DNA of 5,280 bases, taken from positions 1 through 5,280 of the forward strand of contig CAMPCG010000220.1 of assembly GCA_946644025.1 (NCBI GenBank), given 5' to 3'. The number at the start of each line of letters is the position of its first letter. Positions within the stretch are counted from its first letter, which is position 1. This DNA comes from an uncultured Prevotellaceae bacterium. Lineage in GTDB: Bacteria; Bacteroidota; Bacteroidia; Bacteroidales; Bacteroidaceae. The notes beneath the pieces were generated by a model. The model was not told where the DNA came from, did not search any database, and worked only from the letters and a program-made list of their open reading frames with translations. A program made the translations under genes and the position numbers. Of this stretch, positions 1 through 5,280 are shown in pieces.

Positions 1-924
1 CGCTATCAACTGGAGTCCCCGAAAGTGACGGGACGACGACAACAGAAGACTACCTGCCCGCAATGCGGACGACGGAAATGCTTCGTGCGCTACGTGGACA
101 CCCACAACGACTGCCGCTACGTGGCCGACGACGTGGGCAAATGCGACCACCAGCACTCCTGCGGCTACCACTACCGGCCCAGCGACTACTATCACGACCA
201 CCCCTGGGCCACCGACTTGCAAGCGCAGGACGCGACGGCGGCACCCGCTACGGCCAGACGCCCCTGGACACCACCGCCGCTGCCGCCCTTCCAGCCCCTA
301 CCCTACGACTACGTGACGCGCAGCCACTCCGCGCAGAGCACGTTCTGGCAGTGGCTGCAGAACGAGGCCGCACCGCGCCTTTCGGTCAGCACAGACGCCC
401 TCGGCCGCCTCTTCGACGACTACCGGCTGGGGGCCACGCGCCAGGGCTACGTGATCTTCTGGCAGATAGACCGGCAGCAGCGGGTGCACGGCGGCCACAT
501 CATGCAGTACGGCCCCGACGGCCACCGCTGCGGCTATCAGGGCTGGACCCACGCCAGGCTCATGCGCCAGGGCCTGCTGCCGCCCGACTGGCAGCTGCAC
601 CAGTGCCTCTTCGGCGAGCACCTGCTGCCGCAGCGCCCCGACGCCCGCGTCTGCCTCGTAGAGAGCGAGAAGACGGCCCTGCTGATGGCCCTCGTGCGCC
701 CGCAGGAGCTGTGGCTGGCCACCAGCGGCAGCGGCGGTCTCTCGCCCGAGCGGACGGAGGCGCTGCAGGGCCGCCGCGTCACCCTCTTCCCCGACAGCGG
801 CTGCTACGCGAAGTGGCTGCGGCAGATGCAGCTCACGAAGGGCATCGACTACAACGTGAGCGAGCGCCTGGAGGCCTATCCGCCCAACACCGACCTGGCC
901 GACCTGCTGCTCGCGCCGACGTAG
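1..924 (+). CDS. DUF6371-like zinc-finger/toprim-like protein, 5' partial
   Basis: The frame is open from the first base and ends at TAG 922-924. A GTG at 25 could be a start, but eight more residues (RYQLESPK) read in frame before it, and an RY-x-LE stretch before the first CPxC is what I recall at the N-terminus of DUF6371 proteins. The true start is therefore probably left of the window. Numbering from the GTG: a zinc-ribbon-like cluster C11-P-Q-C14 ... C40 ... C46-G-Y-H-Y, a proline-rich linker at about 70-95, then a toprim-like half with VESEKTALL (E213, E215, K216) and LFPDSG (D257). The glutamate and aspartate motifs resemble toprim folds of primases, but the usual DxD is degenerate, so nucleic-acid binding is likelier than proven catalysis. 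Such proteins are common in Bacteroidales accessory DNA and their role is unknown. The gene is visibly richer in G+C than those downstream. Family assignment is from memory of motifs, not a search. Confidence 0.75.
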   Translation, partial: RYQLESPKVTGRRQQKTTCPQCGRRKCFVRYVDTHNDCRYVADDVGKCDHQHSCGYHYRPSDYYHDHPWATDLQAQDATAAPATARRPWTPPPLPPFQPLPYDYVTRSHSAQSTFWQWLQNEAAPRLSVSTDALGRLFDDYRLGATRQGYVIFWQIDRQQRVHGGHIMQYGPDGHRCGYQGWTHARLMRQGLLPPDWQLHQCLFGEHLLPQRPDARVCLVESEKTALLMALVRPQELWLATSGSGGLSPERTEALQGRRVTLFPDSGCYAKWLRQMQLTKGIDYNVSERLEAYPPNTDLADLLLAPT

Positions 925-939
925 CCGACGGCCGCCGGC

Positions 940-976
940 CGAAGTGCCGCCCCGGCACCCTCGAAGCGGCACTTCG
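940..976. repeat. Inverted repeat / hairpin 1 in the 22-bp array
   Basis: CGAAGTGCCGC at 940-950 is perfectly complementary to GCGGCACTTCG at 966-976, giving an 11-bp stem around a 15-base loop. No T-run follows, so it is not a classical intrinsic terminator. Confidence 0.7.
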
Positions 977-1050
977 ACCACCCTGAAGGGGCACTTCAAC
1001 CACCTCGAAGTGCCCCTTCGGCAGGGCCGAAGTTCCCCCTCCAGGAGACC
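941..1050. repeat. Five-unit array with exact 22-bp period and alternating 13-bp cores
   Basis: GAAG occurs at 941, 963, 985, 1007 and 1029, an exact 22-bp spacing. Each unit is a 13-bp core of the form GAAG-N5-CTTC followed by a 9-bp spacer. The cores are GAAGTGCCGCCCC, GAAGCGGCACTTC, GAAGGGGCACTTC, GAAGTGCCCCTTC and GAAGTTCCCCCTC. Core 3 is the exact reverse complement of core 4, and core 1 is nearly that of core 2, so orientation alternates. Units 2 and 3 are also close direct repeats (ACTTCGACCACC against ACTTCAACCACC). The array begins 17 bases after the stop of the toprim-like gene and ends where composition changes sharply from GC-rich to AT-rich. A period of 22 bp is not a multiple of three, so this is not a coding repeat. 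It could be a protein-binding array, a repeat family of the genome, or an RNA-level hairpin array. Confidence 0.8.
985..1019. repeat. Inverted repeat / hairpin 2 in the 22-bp array
   Basis: GAAGGGGCACTTC at 985-997 and GAAGTGCCCCTTC at 1007-1019 form a perfect 13-bp stem with a 9-base loop. In RNA it can extend by a U-G wobble and one C-G pair (983-984 with 1020-1021). It lies about 60 bases after the upstream gene and could stabilise or end that transcript, but GGCAGGG follows it where a U-run would be expected. Confidence 0.75.
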
Positions 1051-1062
1051 GGAAAATAGTTA

Positions 1063-1077
1063 GAAAAAAGTTGCCAA
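1063..1077 (+). repeat. 15-base repeat GAAAAAAGTTGCCAA, copy 1
   Basis: This 15-mer is identical to 1777-1791. Here it lies five bases upstream of the -33 box of the HU-related gene, where it could act as an A-rich upstream promoter element. Confidence 0.55.
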
Positions 1078-1081
1078 AACA

Positions 1082-1113
1082 TTTGGTAATATCAAAGAAA
1101 TTTTGTACCTTTG
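1082..1113 (+). promoter_or_regulatory. Bacteroidetes-type promoter for the HU-related gene
   Basis: TACCTTTG at 1106-1113 matches the Bacteroidetes -7 consensus TAnnTTTG. TTTG at 1082-1085 fits the -33 box with a 20-base spacer. An A-rich stretch, GAAAAAAGTTGCCAA, lies just upstream at 1063-1077. Transcription would start near 1120, leaving a leader of roughly 125 bases before the HU-related start codon. Confidence 0.7.
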
Positions 1114-1245
1114 TAGAGGAATTAAGAAGTACTGATACAGAGCCGAATGCGACTGCAGCGCTGAAGCAAAGCTGAGGTACTGATGAAGACCACGTGAAAT
1201 TAAAAAACTTTATTACAAACAATCTCAAAAAGAAAGGACACTATT
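1114..1245 (+). other. Long 5' leader of the HU-related gene
   Basis: These 132 bases hold no credible gene: the only ATG frames encode peptides of four or five residues. GTACTGAT occurs at 1129-1136 and again at 1177-1184. Between the copies lies the palindrome CAGCGCTG (1156-1163), and CAGC at 1156-1159 could instead pair with GCTG at 1171-1174. From about 1199 the sequence turns AT-rich up to the ribosome binding site. The length and paired motifs would suit a structured, regulatory leader, but I recognise no known riboswitch class. Confidence 0.35.
1231..1238 (+). promoter_or_regulatory. Shine-Dalgarno-like site of the HU-related gene
   Basis: AGAAAGGA ends 7 bases before the ATG at 1246 and contains AGGA, complementary to the 16S rRNA 3' end. 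It supports the start at 1246 over the in-frame ATG at residue 5. The starts of the HD gene, lpxD and lpxC/fabZ show no comparable site. Confidence 0.55.
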
Positions 1246-1701
1246 ATGGCACTTTACATGAAGAAGTATCAGAACAAGGTGCACGACTCGAAGATGTACG
1301 GCAAGTGGTACTGGAAGTCGCGCTCACTGAAGACCATCGGCACGCGCCAGATTGCTGCCGAGATCACGAAGAAGAACACCGTGACCACCCCCGACGTGAT
1401 GGCCGTACTCTACTCGCTGGGCGAGATTCTCAACGAGAAGCTCACCTCGGGCTACTCGGTGAAGCTCGACGGCATCGGCACCTTCCGCACCACCGTCTGC
1501 TCGGCCCCTGCCGAGGAGAAGGACAAGCTCCTGGCCAACAGCGAGTATGTGAAGGCAGCCCGCGTGCGCTTCACCCCCGAGATGGAGCACGACATGGCCA
1601 CGGGCGCCGTGCGCAACCGCATGCTGGCCGGCATCACCTTCGCCAACATCGACGACTACGCCTACGACCCCAAGTCGAAGCCTACGCCGCCGGAGCCCTG
1701 A
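1246..1701 (+). CDS. HU-related (HU-HIG type) DNA-binding protein
   Basis: This 151-residue protein matches the pattern of the Bacteroidales HU-related histone-like family rather than canonical 90-residue HU. After a basic N-terminal extension (about 1-32, with K and R in KMYGKWYWKSRS), two HU-like helices follow: RQIAAEITKKNTVT at 34-47 and TPDVMAVLYSLGEILNEKL at 48-66. The HU-type strand turn KLDGIGTFRTTV is at 73-84, corresponding to GFGNF of canonical HU, and then comes the arm region. The C-terminal part (about 108-151) is an extension ending in a charged, proline-containing tail. The family is expected to bind or bend DNA in the nucleoid, but specific functions are mostly unknown. It has its own promoter, long leader and Shine-Dalgarno site, and a terminator follows, so it is probably monocistronic. 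It lies downstream of the DUF6371-like gene, a pairing that suggests an accessory setting. The fold is fairly certain; the role is not. Confidence 0.88.
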   Translation: MALYMKKYQNKVHDSKMYGKWYWKSRSLKTIGTRQIAAEITKKNTVTTPDVMAVLYSLGEILNEKLTSGYSVKLDGIGTFRTTVCSAPAEEKDKLLANSEYVKAARVRFTPEMEHDMATGAVRNRMLAGITFANIDDYAYDPKSKPTPPEP

Positions 1702-1734
1702 CCTGGGCGAAGGCCACACCGGCATGAGTGAATG

Positions 1735-1813
1735 AAAAAGACGACTCGAACGACAGAAACAGCTACTGCAACCCGCGAAAAAAGTTGCCAATGTCGTCCG
1801 AGTTGTCTTTTTT
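1735..1813 (+). terminator. Probable intrinsic terminator after the HU-related gene
   Basis: The arm at 1735-1755 pairs with 1792-1812 over 21 positions, with one G-U wobble and one A-C mismatch. The core is AAAAAGAC ... ACTCG ... ACGACA against TGTCGT ... CGAGT ... GTCTTTTT, and the right arm ends in six T. The loop is unusually long (36 bases, 1756-1791). A-runs on the left and T-runs on the right would let it also work on the opposite strand, but no gene points that way. Confidence 0.65.
1777..1791 (+). repeat. 15-base repeat GAAAAAAGTTGCCAA, copy 2
   Basis: This is the second exact copy, located in the loop of the terminator after the HU-related gene and 57 bases before the -7 box of the HD gene. 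A shorter relative, GAAAAAAGTAG, sits directly before that -7 box at 1838-1848. Confidence 0.55.
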
Positions 1814-1848
1814 CCCCTCTTCCCTGCTGTAGTCTCAGAAAAAAGTAG

Positions 1849-1856
1849 TACCTTTG
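1849..1856 (+). promoter_or_regulatory. -7 box of the HD-domain gene, almost no leader
   Basis: TACCTTTG matches TAnnTTTG and is preceded by the A-rich GAAAAAAGTAG. I see no clear -33 TTTG at the expected distance. The ATG at 1862 is only 5 bases after the box, so the transcript would begin at or within a few bases of the start codon. Confidence 0.6.
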
Positions 1857-1861
1857 CAGCT

Positions 1862-3085
1862 ATGAACGACTCAAAGATCATCAACGACCCGGTATTCGGG
1901 TTCATCAAGATACCCCGCGGCCTGCTCTACGACATCGTGAAGCACCCGCTCTTTCAGCGGCTGAACCGCATCAACCAGCTGGGGCTGGCCTCAGTAGTCT
2001 ACCCCGGCGCGCGCCACACGCGCTTCCAGCACTCGCTGGGCGCCTTCCACCTGATGAGCGAGGCCATCCTCTCGCTGCAGCAGAAAGGCCAGTTCATCTT
2101 CGACTCCGAGGCCGAGGCCGTAGAGGCCGCCATCCTGATGCACGACATAGGCCACGGCCCGTTCTCGCACGTGCTCGAGAACACCCTCATCCACGGCATC
2201 AACCACGAGGACATCTCGCTGCTCATGATGGAGCAGATCAACCGCGACCTGGGCTCGCAGCTCAACCTGGCCATCTCGATCTTCAAGAACGAGTACCCGA
2301 AGCACTTCCTTCACCAGCTCATCTCGTCGCAGCTCGACATGGACCGGCTCGACTACCTGCGCCGCGACTCGTTCTTCACGGGCGTCACCGAGGGCAACAT
2401 CGGGTCGGCGCGTATCATCAAGATGCTCAACGTGGTAGACGATTCGCTTGTAGTAGAGCAGAAAGGCATCTACTCGATCGAGAACTACCTCACCTCGCGC
2501 CGGCTGATGTACTGGCAGGTGTATCTGCACAAGACCGCCGTGGCCTACGAGAAGGTGCTGGTGAACATGCTGCGGCGCACGAAGGAACTGTCGCGCCAGG
2601 GCATCGACATCTTCGCCAGCCCGGCACTGAAGTACTTCATCACCCACGACGTAGACCGCCAGTGGTTCCTCGCCCACCCCGAGGCCCTGAGCTACTACGA
2701 GGAGCTCGACGACGCCGACATCTGGAGCGCCATGAAGGTGTGGCGCCATGCCGACGACAAGATACTCTCGACGCTGGCCACCGACATGCTCGACCGCCGC
2801 ATCTTCCGCGTGGAGGTGCTCGAGGAGCCGCCCACCGACGAGCGCCTCGCCGAGCTGGCCGAGCAGATAGCCACCCGCATGAACATAGGCACTGACGACG
2901 CCCGCCACTACCTGATGAGCCTGAACACGATACAGAAAGACATGTACTCCGTCGACGACGACAGCATCGCCATTCTCTACAAAGACGGCACCATCAAGGA
3001 CATCAGCGAGGCGTCGGAATTGCTAAATGTGCAGTTACTTTCTAAAAAAATACGAAAATATTACCTTTGTTATCAGCGTTTCTAA
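1862..3085 (+). CDS. HD-domain phosphohydrolase (SAMHD1-like, COG1078 type)
   Basis: This is a 407-residue soluble protein of the HD superfamily branch that includes the dNTP triphosphohydrolase SAMHD1 and bacterial YwfO/EF1143-type enzymes. The signature is complete: ARHTRFQHSLG with R54 and H57, HDIGHGPFSH with H94 and D95, and LDMDRLDYLRRDS with D161. These correspond to the four metal ligands (SAMHD1 H167, H206, D207, D311). Y165 and D169 match the substrate-contact residues Y315 and D319, and R54 matches R164. The N-terminal INDPVFGFIKIP and C-terminal IRKYYLCYQRF are, from memory, typical of Bacteroidales members of about this length. A nucleotide phosphohydrolase, perhaps for dNTPs, is the likely activity; substrate and allosteric control cannot be read from sequence. 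ATG 1862 follows its -7 box almost directly and lacks a Shine-Dalgarno site. The gene ends 58 bases before lpxD, and its last codons overlap possible lpxD promoter elements. Confidence 0.92.
   Translation: MNDSKIINDPVFGFIKIPRGLLYDIVKHPLFQRLNRINQLGLASVVYPGARHTRFQHSLGAFHLMSEAILSLQQKGQFIFDSEAEAVEAAILMHDIGHGPFSHVLENTLIHGINHEDISLLMMEQINRDLGSQLNLAISIFKNEYPKHFLHQLISSQLDMDRLDYLRRDSFFTGVTEGNIGSARIIKMLNVVDDSLVVEQKGIYSIENYLTSRRLMYWQVYLHKTAVAYEKVLVNMLRRTKELSRQGIDIFASPALKYFITHDVDRQWFLAHPEALSYYEELDDADIWSAMKVWRHADDKILSTLATDMLDRRIFRVEVLEEPPTDERLAELAEQIATRMNIGTDDARHYLMSLNTIQKDMYSVDDDSIAILYKDGTIKDISEASELLNVQLLSKKIRKYYLCYQRF
3062..3069 (+). promoter_or_regulatory. Possible upstream lpxD -7 box inside the HD gene
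   Basis: TACCTTTG lies within the last codons of the HD gene. TTTC at 3039-3042 is a possible -33 element with a 19-base spacer. The A-rich tract TAAAAAAATACGAAAATA lies between them. The strict match may partly be constrained by the coding sequence. Confidence 0.4.
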
Positions 3086-3095
3086 ATATATTTTG

Positions 3096-3103
3096 TATCT
3101 TTG
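3096..3103 (+). promoter_or_regulatory. -7 box for the lpxD operon
   Basis: TATCTTTG, a good TAnnTTTG match, lies in the HD-lpxD gap. It would start transcription near 3110 and give a leader of about 35 bases. The -33 region is weak. The leader before ATG 3144 is AT-rich without a Shine-Dalgarno sequence, as usual in Bacteroidetes. Confidence 0.6.
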
Positions 3104-3143
3104 CACGGAATTAGTACACGGTACATACCTAAAATAGTACATA

Positions 3144-4181
3144 ATGGAGTTTACAGCCAAACAAATCGCCGAGTTCATCGGCGGCAAGGTGGAGGGCAAC
3201 GAACAAGCAGCCGTCAACACCTTTGCGAAGATAGAGGAAGGACAGCCGGGAGCCATCTCGTTCCTGTCGAACCCAAAATACACACACTATCTGTATGACA
3301 CTAAATCGACCATAGTCCTCGTCAACGAGGACCTTGAGTTGGAGCAGCCTGTCAGCACAACCCTCATCCGCGTGAAGAACGCCTACGAGGCCGTGGCCCG
3401 CCTGCTGCAGCTCTACGAGTCGATGAAGCCCCGCAAGACGGGCATCGACCCCCTGGCCTTCGTCAGCCCCAAAGCCACCATCGGCAGCGACGTCTACATC
3501 GGCGCCTTCGCCTGCATCGGCGACGGAGCCGTCATCGGCGACGGCACCCAAGTCTATCCCCACGTGGTCATCGGCGACGGCGTGAAGATAGGCCAGCAGT
3601 GCCTGCTCTACCCCAACGTCACCATCTACCAGGGCTGTCAGCTGGGCAACAGCGTCACCATCCATGCCGGCTCGGTCATCGGCGCCGACGGCTTCGGCTT
3701 CGCACCCAACGTCGAGGGCTACGAGAAGATACCCCAGATAGGCATCGTGGTGATAGAAGACAACGTAGAGATAGGAGCCAACACCTGCATCGACCGCTCG
3801 ACGATGGGCCAGACGATCATCCACCGCGGCGTGAAGCTCGACAACCTCATCCAGGTGGCCCACAACTGCGAGATAGGCGAGAACACCGTCATGTCGGCAC
3901 AAGTAGGAGTGGCCGGCTCGACGAAGGTGGGCTCGTGGTGCATGTTCGGCGGACAGGTAGGCCTGGCCGGCCACATCACCGTGGGCGACCACGTGAACCT
4001 GGGCGCACAGTCGGGCGTGCCCAGCAGCCTCAAGGCCAACCAGACGCTCATCGGCACCCCGCCCATGGAGCCCACGCCCTACTTCAAGTCGCAGGCCATC
4101 TTCCGCCGCCTGCCCGACATGTACAAGGAACTGAGCGCCCTGCGCAAAGAAATAGAAGAACTTAAAAACAATACGAAATGA
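3144..4181 (+). CDS. lpxD: UDP-3-O-(3-hydroxyacyl)glucosamine N-acyltransferase LpxD
   Basis: LpxD transfers a 3-hydroxyacyl chain from acyl-carrier protein to the 2-amine of UDP-3-O-acyl-glucosamine, the third step of lipid A synthesis in the cytoplasm. The 345-residue length is normal. The N-terminal uridine-binding domain (about 1-100) carries ISFLSNPKY, in which F40 and Y46 have the spacing of the residues that sandwich uracil in Chlamydia LpxD. From about 105 to 300 run left-handed beta-helix hexapeptide repeats ([24 protein letters not shown] and so on), interrupted by the LpxD-typical GADGFGFA (180-187). The catalytic histidine is H240 in [11 protein letters not shown], matching E. coli H239. 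H277 in LAGHITVGD matches E. coli H276. The C-terminus (about 310-345) is a helical tail expected to help trimerisation and ACP contact. The stop overlaps the lpxC/fabZ start by ATGA. LpxA, the related acyltransferase, lacks the N-terminal domain, so it is excluded. Confidence 0.97.
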   Translation: MEFTAKQIAEFIGGKVEGNEQAAVNTFAKIEEGQPGAISFLSNPKYTHYLYDTKSTIVLVNEDLELEQPVSTTLIRVKNAYEAVARLLQLYESMKPRKTGIDPLAFVSPKATIGSDVYIGAFACIGDGAVIGDGTQVYPHVVIGDGVKIGQQCLLYPNVTIYQGCQLGNSVTIHAGSVIGADGFGFAPNVEGYEKIPQIGIVVIEDNVEIGANTCIDRSTMGQTIIHRGVKLDNLIQVAHNCEIGENTVMSAQVGVAGSTKVGSWCMFGGQVGLAGHITVGDHVNLGAQSGVPSSLKANQTLIGTPPMEPTPYFKSQAIFRRLPDMYKELSALRKEIEELKNNTK

Positions 4182-5280
4182 AACAGAAGACACTGAAAGG
4201 GAGTTTCTCGCTCTTCGGCAAAGGACTCCATACCGGACTGAACCTCACCGTGACGTTCAACCCCGCCCCTGAGAACACAGGCTACAAAATACAGCGCATC
4301 GACCTGGAGGGCATGCCCACCATCGACGCCGTGGCCGAGAACGTGGTCGACACCCAGCGCGGCACCGTACTGGGCAAGGGCGACGCCCGCGTGTCGACGG
4401 TAGAGCACGGTCTGTCGGCCCTCTATGCCCTGGGCGTAGACAACTGTCTCATTCAGGTCAACGGCCCCGAGTTCCCCATCCTCGACGGCTCTGCCATCAA
4501 ATATGTAGAGAAGATACAGGAGATTGGCATCGAAGAGCAGAACGCCCCCAAGGACTGGTACGTCATCCGCAAGAAGATCGAGGTGAAGGACGAAGCCTCC
4601 GGCTCGTGCATCACCATCCTGCCCGACGAGGAGTTCTCGCTCACCACGATGTGCTCCTTCGAGTCGAAGTTCATCAACTCGCAGTTTGCCACCCTCGACG
4701 ACATCCACACCTATGCCAGCGAGATAGCCCCCGCACGCACCTTCGTCTTCGTGCGCGACATTGAGCCCCTGCTCAAGGCCAACCTCATCAAGGGCGGCGA
4801 CCTCGACAACGCCATCGTCATGTACGAGCGCCAGATCTCGCAGGAACAGCTCGACAAGCTGGCCGACATGATAGGCGTGGAGCACCGCGACGCCACCGAG
4901 CTGGGCTACATTCAGCACAAGCCGCTGGTGTGGGAGAACGAGTGCACCCGCCACAAGCTGCTCGACATCGTGGGCGACATGGCCCTCATAGGCCGCCCCA
5001 TCAAGGGCCGCATCATTGCCACCCGCCCGGGACACACAATTAATAATAGGTTCGCGCGCGAGATACGCAAGGAAATACGCAAGCACGAAATACAGGCACC
5101 GGCCTACGACCCCAACGAGACACCCGTCATGGACGTGAACCGCATTCGCGAGCTGCTGCCTCACCGCTACCCCATGCAGCTCGTCGACAAGGTCATCGAG
5201 CTGGGCGCCACGAGCATCGTCGGCGTGAAGAACATCACCTCGAACGAGCCCTTCTTCCAGGGACACTTCCCCCAGGAGCC
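4178..5280 (+). CDS. lpxC/fabZ: Bifunctional LpxC deacetylase / FabZ dehydratase, 3' partial
   Basis: The first 367 residues are in the window; from the family, roughly 460 are expected. Residues 1 to about 305 are LpxC, the zinc-dependent UDP-3-O-acyl-N-acetylglucosamine deacetylase that makes the committed step of lipid A synthesis. Visible are KGLHTG (15-20), STVEHG with E76 and zinc ligand H77, [10 protein letters not shown] with H259, K260 and D263, and RPGHTINN with H286. These match E. coli E78, H79, H238, K239, D242 and H265. From about residue 318 the FabZ domain starts: [28 protein letters not shown] with catalytic H363. Its glutamate lies beyond the edge. FabZ dehydrates 3-hydroxyacyl-ACP for fatty-acid elongation. 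The fusion is the known Bacteroidetes form, not an error: the frame is unbroken across the linker. The ATG at 4178 overlaps the lpxD stop (ATGA) and has no Shine-Dalgarno site, which suggests translational coupling. By analogy with other Bacteroidales, lpxA probably follows. Confidence 0.97.
   Translation, partial: MKQKTLKGSFSLFGKGLHTGLNLTVTFNPAPENTGYKIQRIDLEGMPTIDAVAENVVDTQRGTVLGKGDARVSTVEHGLSALYALGVDNCLIQVNGPEFPILDGSAIKYVEKIQEIGIEEQNAPKDWYVIRKKIEVKDEASGSCITILPDEEFSLTTMCSFESKFINSQFATLDDIHTYASEIAPARTFVFVRDIEPLLKANLIKGGDLDNAIVMYERQISQEQLDKLADMIGVEHRDATELGYIQHKPLVWENECTRHKLLDIVGDMALIGRPIKGRIIATRPGHTINNRFAREIRKEIRKHEIQAPAYDPNETPVMDVNRIRELLPHRYPMQLVDKVIELGATSIVGVKNITSNEPFFQGHFPQE

Noticed and set aside
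63..986. A 307-codon + strand frame overlapping gene 1
   Set aside because: Its translation is an R/A/P/L-rich out-of-frame product of GC-rich DNA, whereas the other frame has a zinc cluster and toprim-like motifs. It also runs into the repeat array.
985..1019. Hairpin 2 as a classical intrinsic terminator of gene 1
   Set aside because: No T-run follows the stem, and it belongs to a periodic array rather than standing alone.
941..1050. The 22-bp array as a CRISPR array
   Set aside because: Units are only 22 bp with 9-bp spacers, the cores vary, and no cas gene is visible.
1171..1200. A TPP-riboswitch-like CTGAG ... CTGAT in the HU-related leader
   Set aside because: Only two short words match, the flanking helices are absent, and an HU-related gene is not a thiamine gene.
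1194..1727. A 177-codon + strand frame starting before the HU-related gene
   Set aside because: Its translation is R/H-rich without a fold pattern; the frame at 1246 gives a clear HU-related protein with a Shine-Dalgarno site.
1991..2908. A 305-codon open frame on the - strand over the HD gene
   Set aside because: It is a shadow of the HD gene, with no domain pattern and no promoter.
3129..4193. A 354-codon open frame on the - strand over lpxD
   Set aside because: It is antisense to an unmistakable lpxD; its low-complexity V/D/H/A-rich translation is what a GC-rich gene gives on the opposite strand.
4079..5266. A 395-codon open frame on the - strand over lpxC/fabZ
   Set aside because: The + strand carries all LpxC and FabZ motifs; the antisense translation has no recognisable motif.
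3144..5280. Frequent ATA isoleucine codons in otherwise GC-rich genes, often before GGC or after an AG-ending codon
   Set aside because: It occurs in all the core genes of the window and looks like a codon habit of the lineage, not a sign of transfer.

Overview
The window looks like chromosomal DNA of a fairly GC-rich member of the Bacteroidales, most likely near Prevotella. Four things point there. The intergenic gaps carry Bacteroidetes-type -7 boxes (TAnnTTTG) instead of sigma70 -10 boxes. Most starts lack a Shine-Dalgarno sequence. LpxC is fused to FabZ. A Bacteroidales-type HU-related protein and a DUF6371-like protein are also present. All genes read on the + strand.

Region 1 (about 1-1860) is accessory in character. 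It starts with a very GC-rich gene, cut by the left edge, for a zinc-finger/toprim-like protein that resembles DUF6371. A non-coding stretch of about 320 bases follows. Its first part is an array of five GAAG-headed units with an exact 22-bp period, whose 13-bp cores alternate in orientation and form two hairpins. The second part is an AT-rich promoter and a leader of about 130 bases for an HU-related DNA-binding protein gene. That gene is followed by a long-loop intrinsic terminator.

Region 2 (about 1849-5280) is core genome. A SAMHD1-like HD-domain phosphohydrolase gene appears to be transcribed with almost no leader. Next come lpxD and the fused lpxC/fabZ, which overlap by ATGA and are probably translationally coupled. 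LpxC deacetylates UDP-3-O-acyl-GlcNAc, LpxD adds the N-linked 3-hydroxyacyl chain, and FabZ dehydrates the same kind of 3-hydroxyacyl-ACP for fatty-acid elongation. The operon therefore puts the lipid A versus phospholipid branch point on one transcript. The right edge cuts the fusion gene inside the FabZ domain, just after its catalytic histidine.

The observation least explained by known annotation is the 22-bp array at 941-1050, between the DUF6371-like gene and the HU-related gene.
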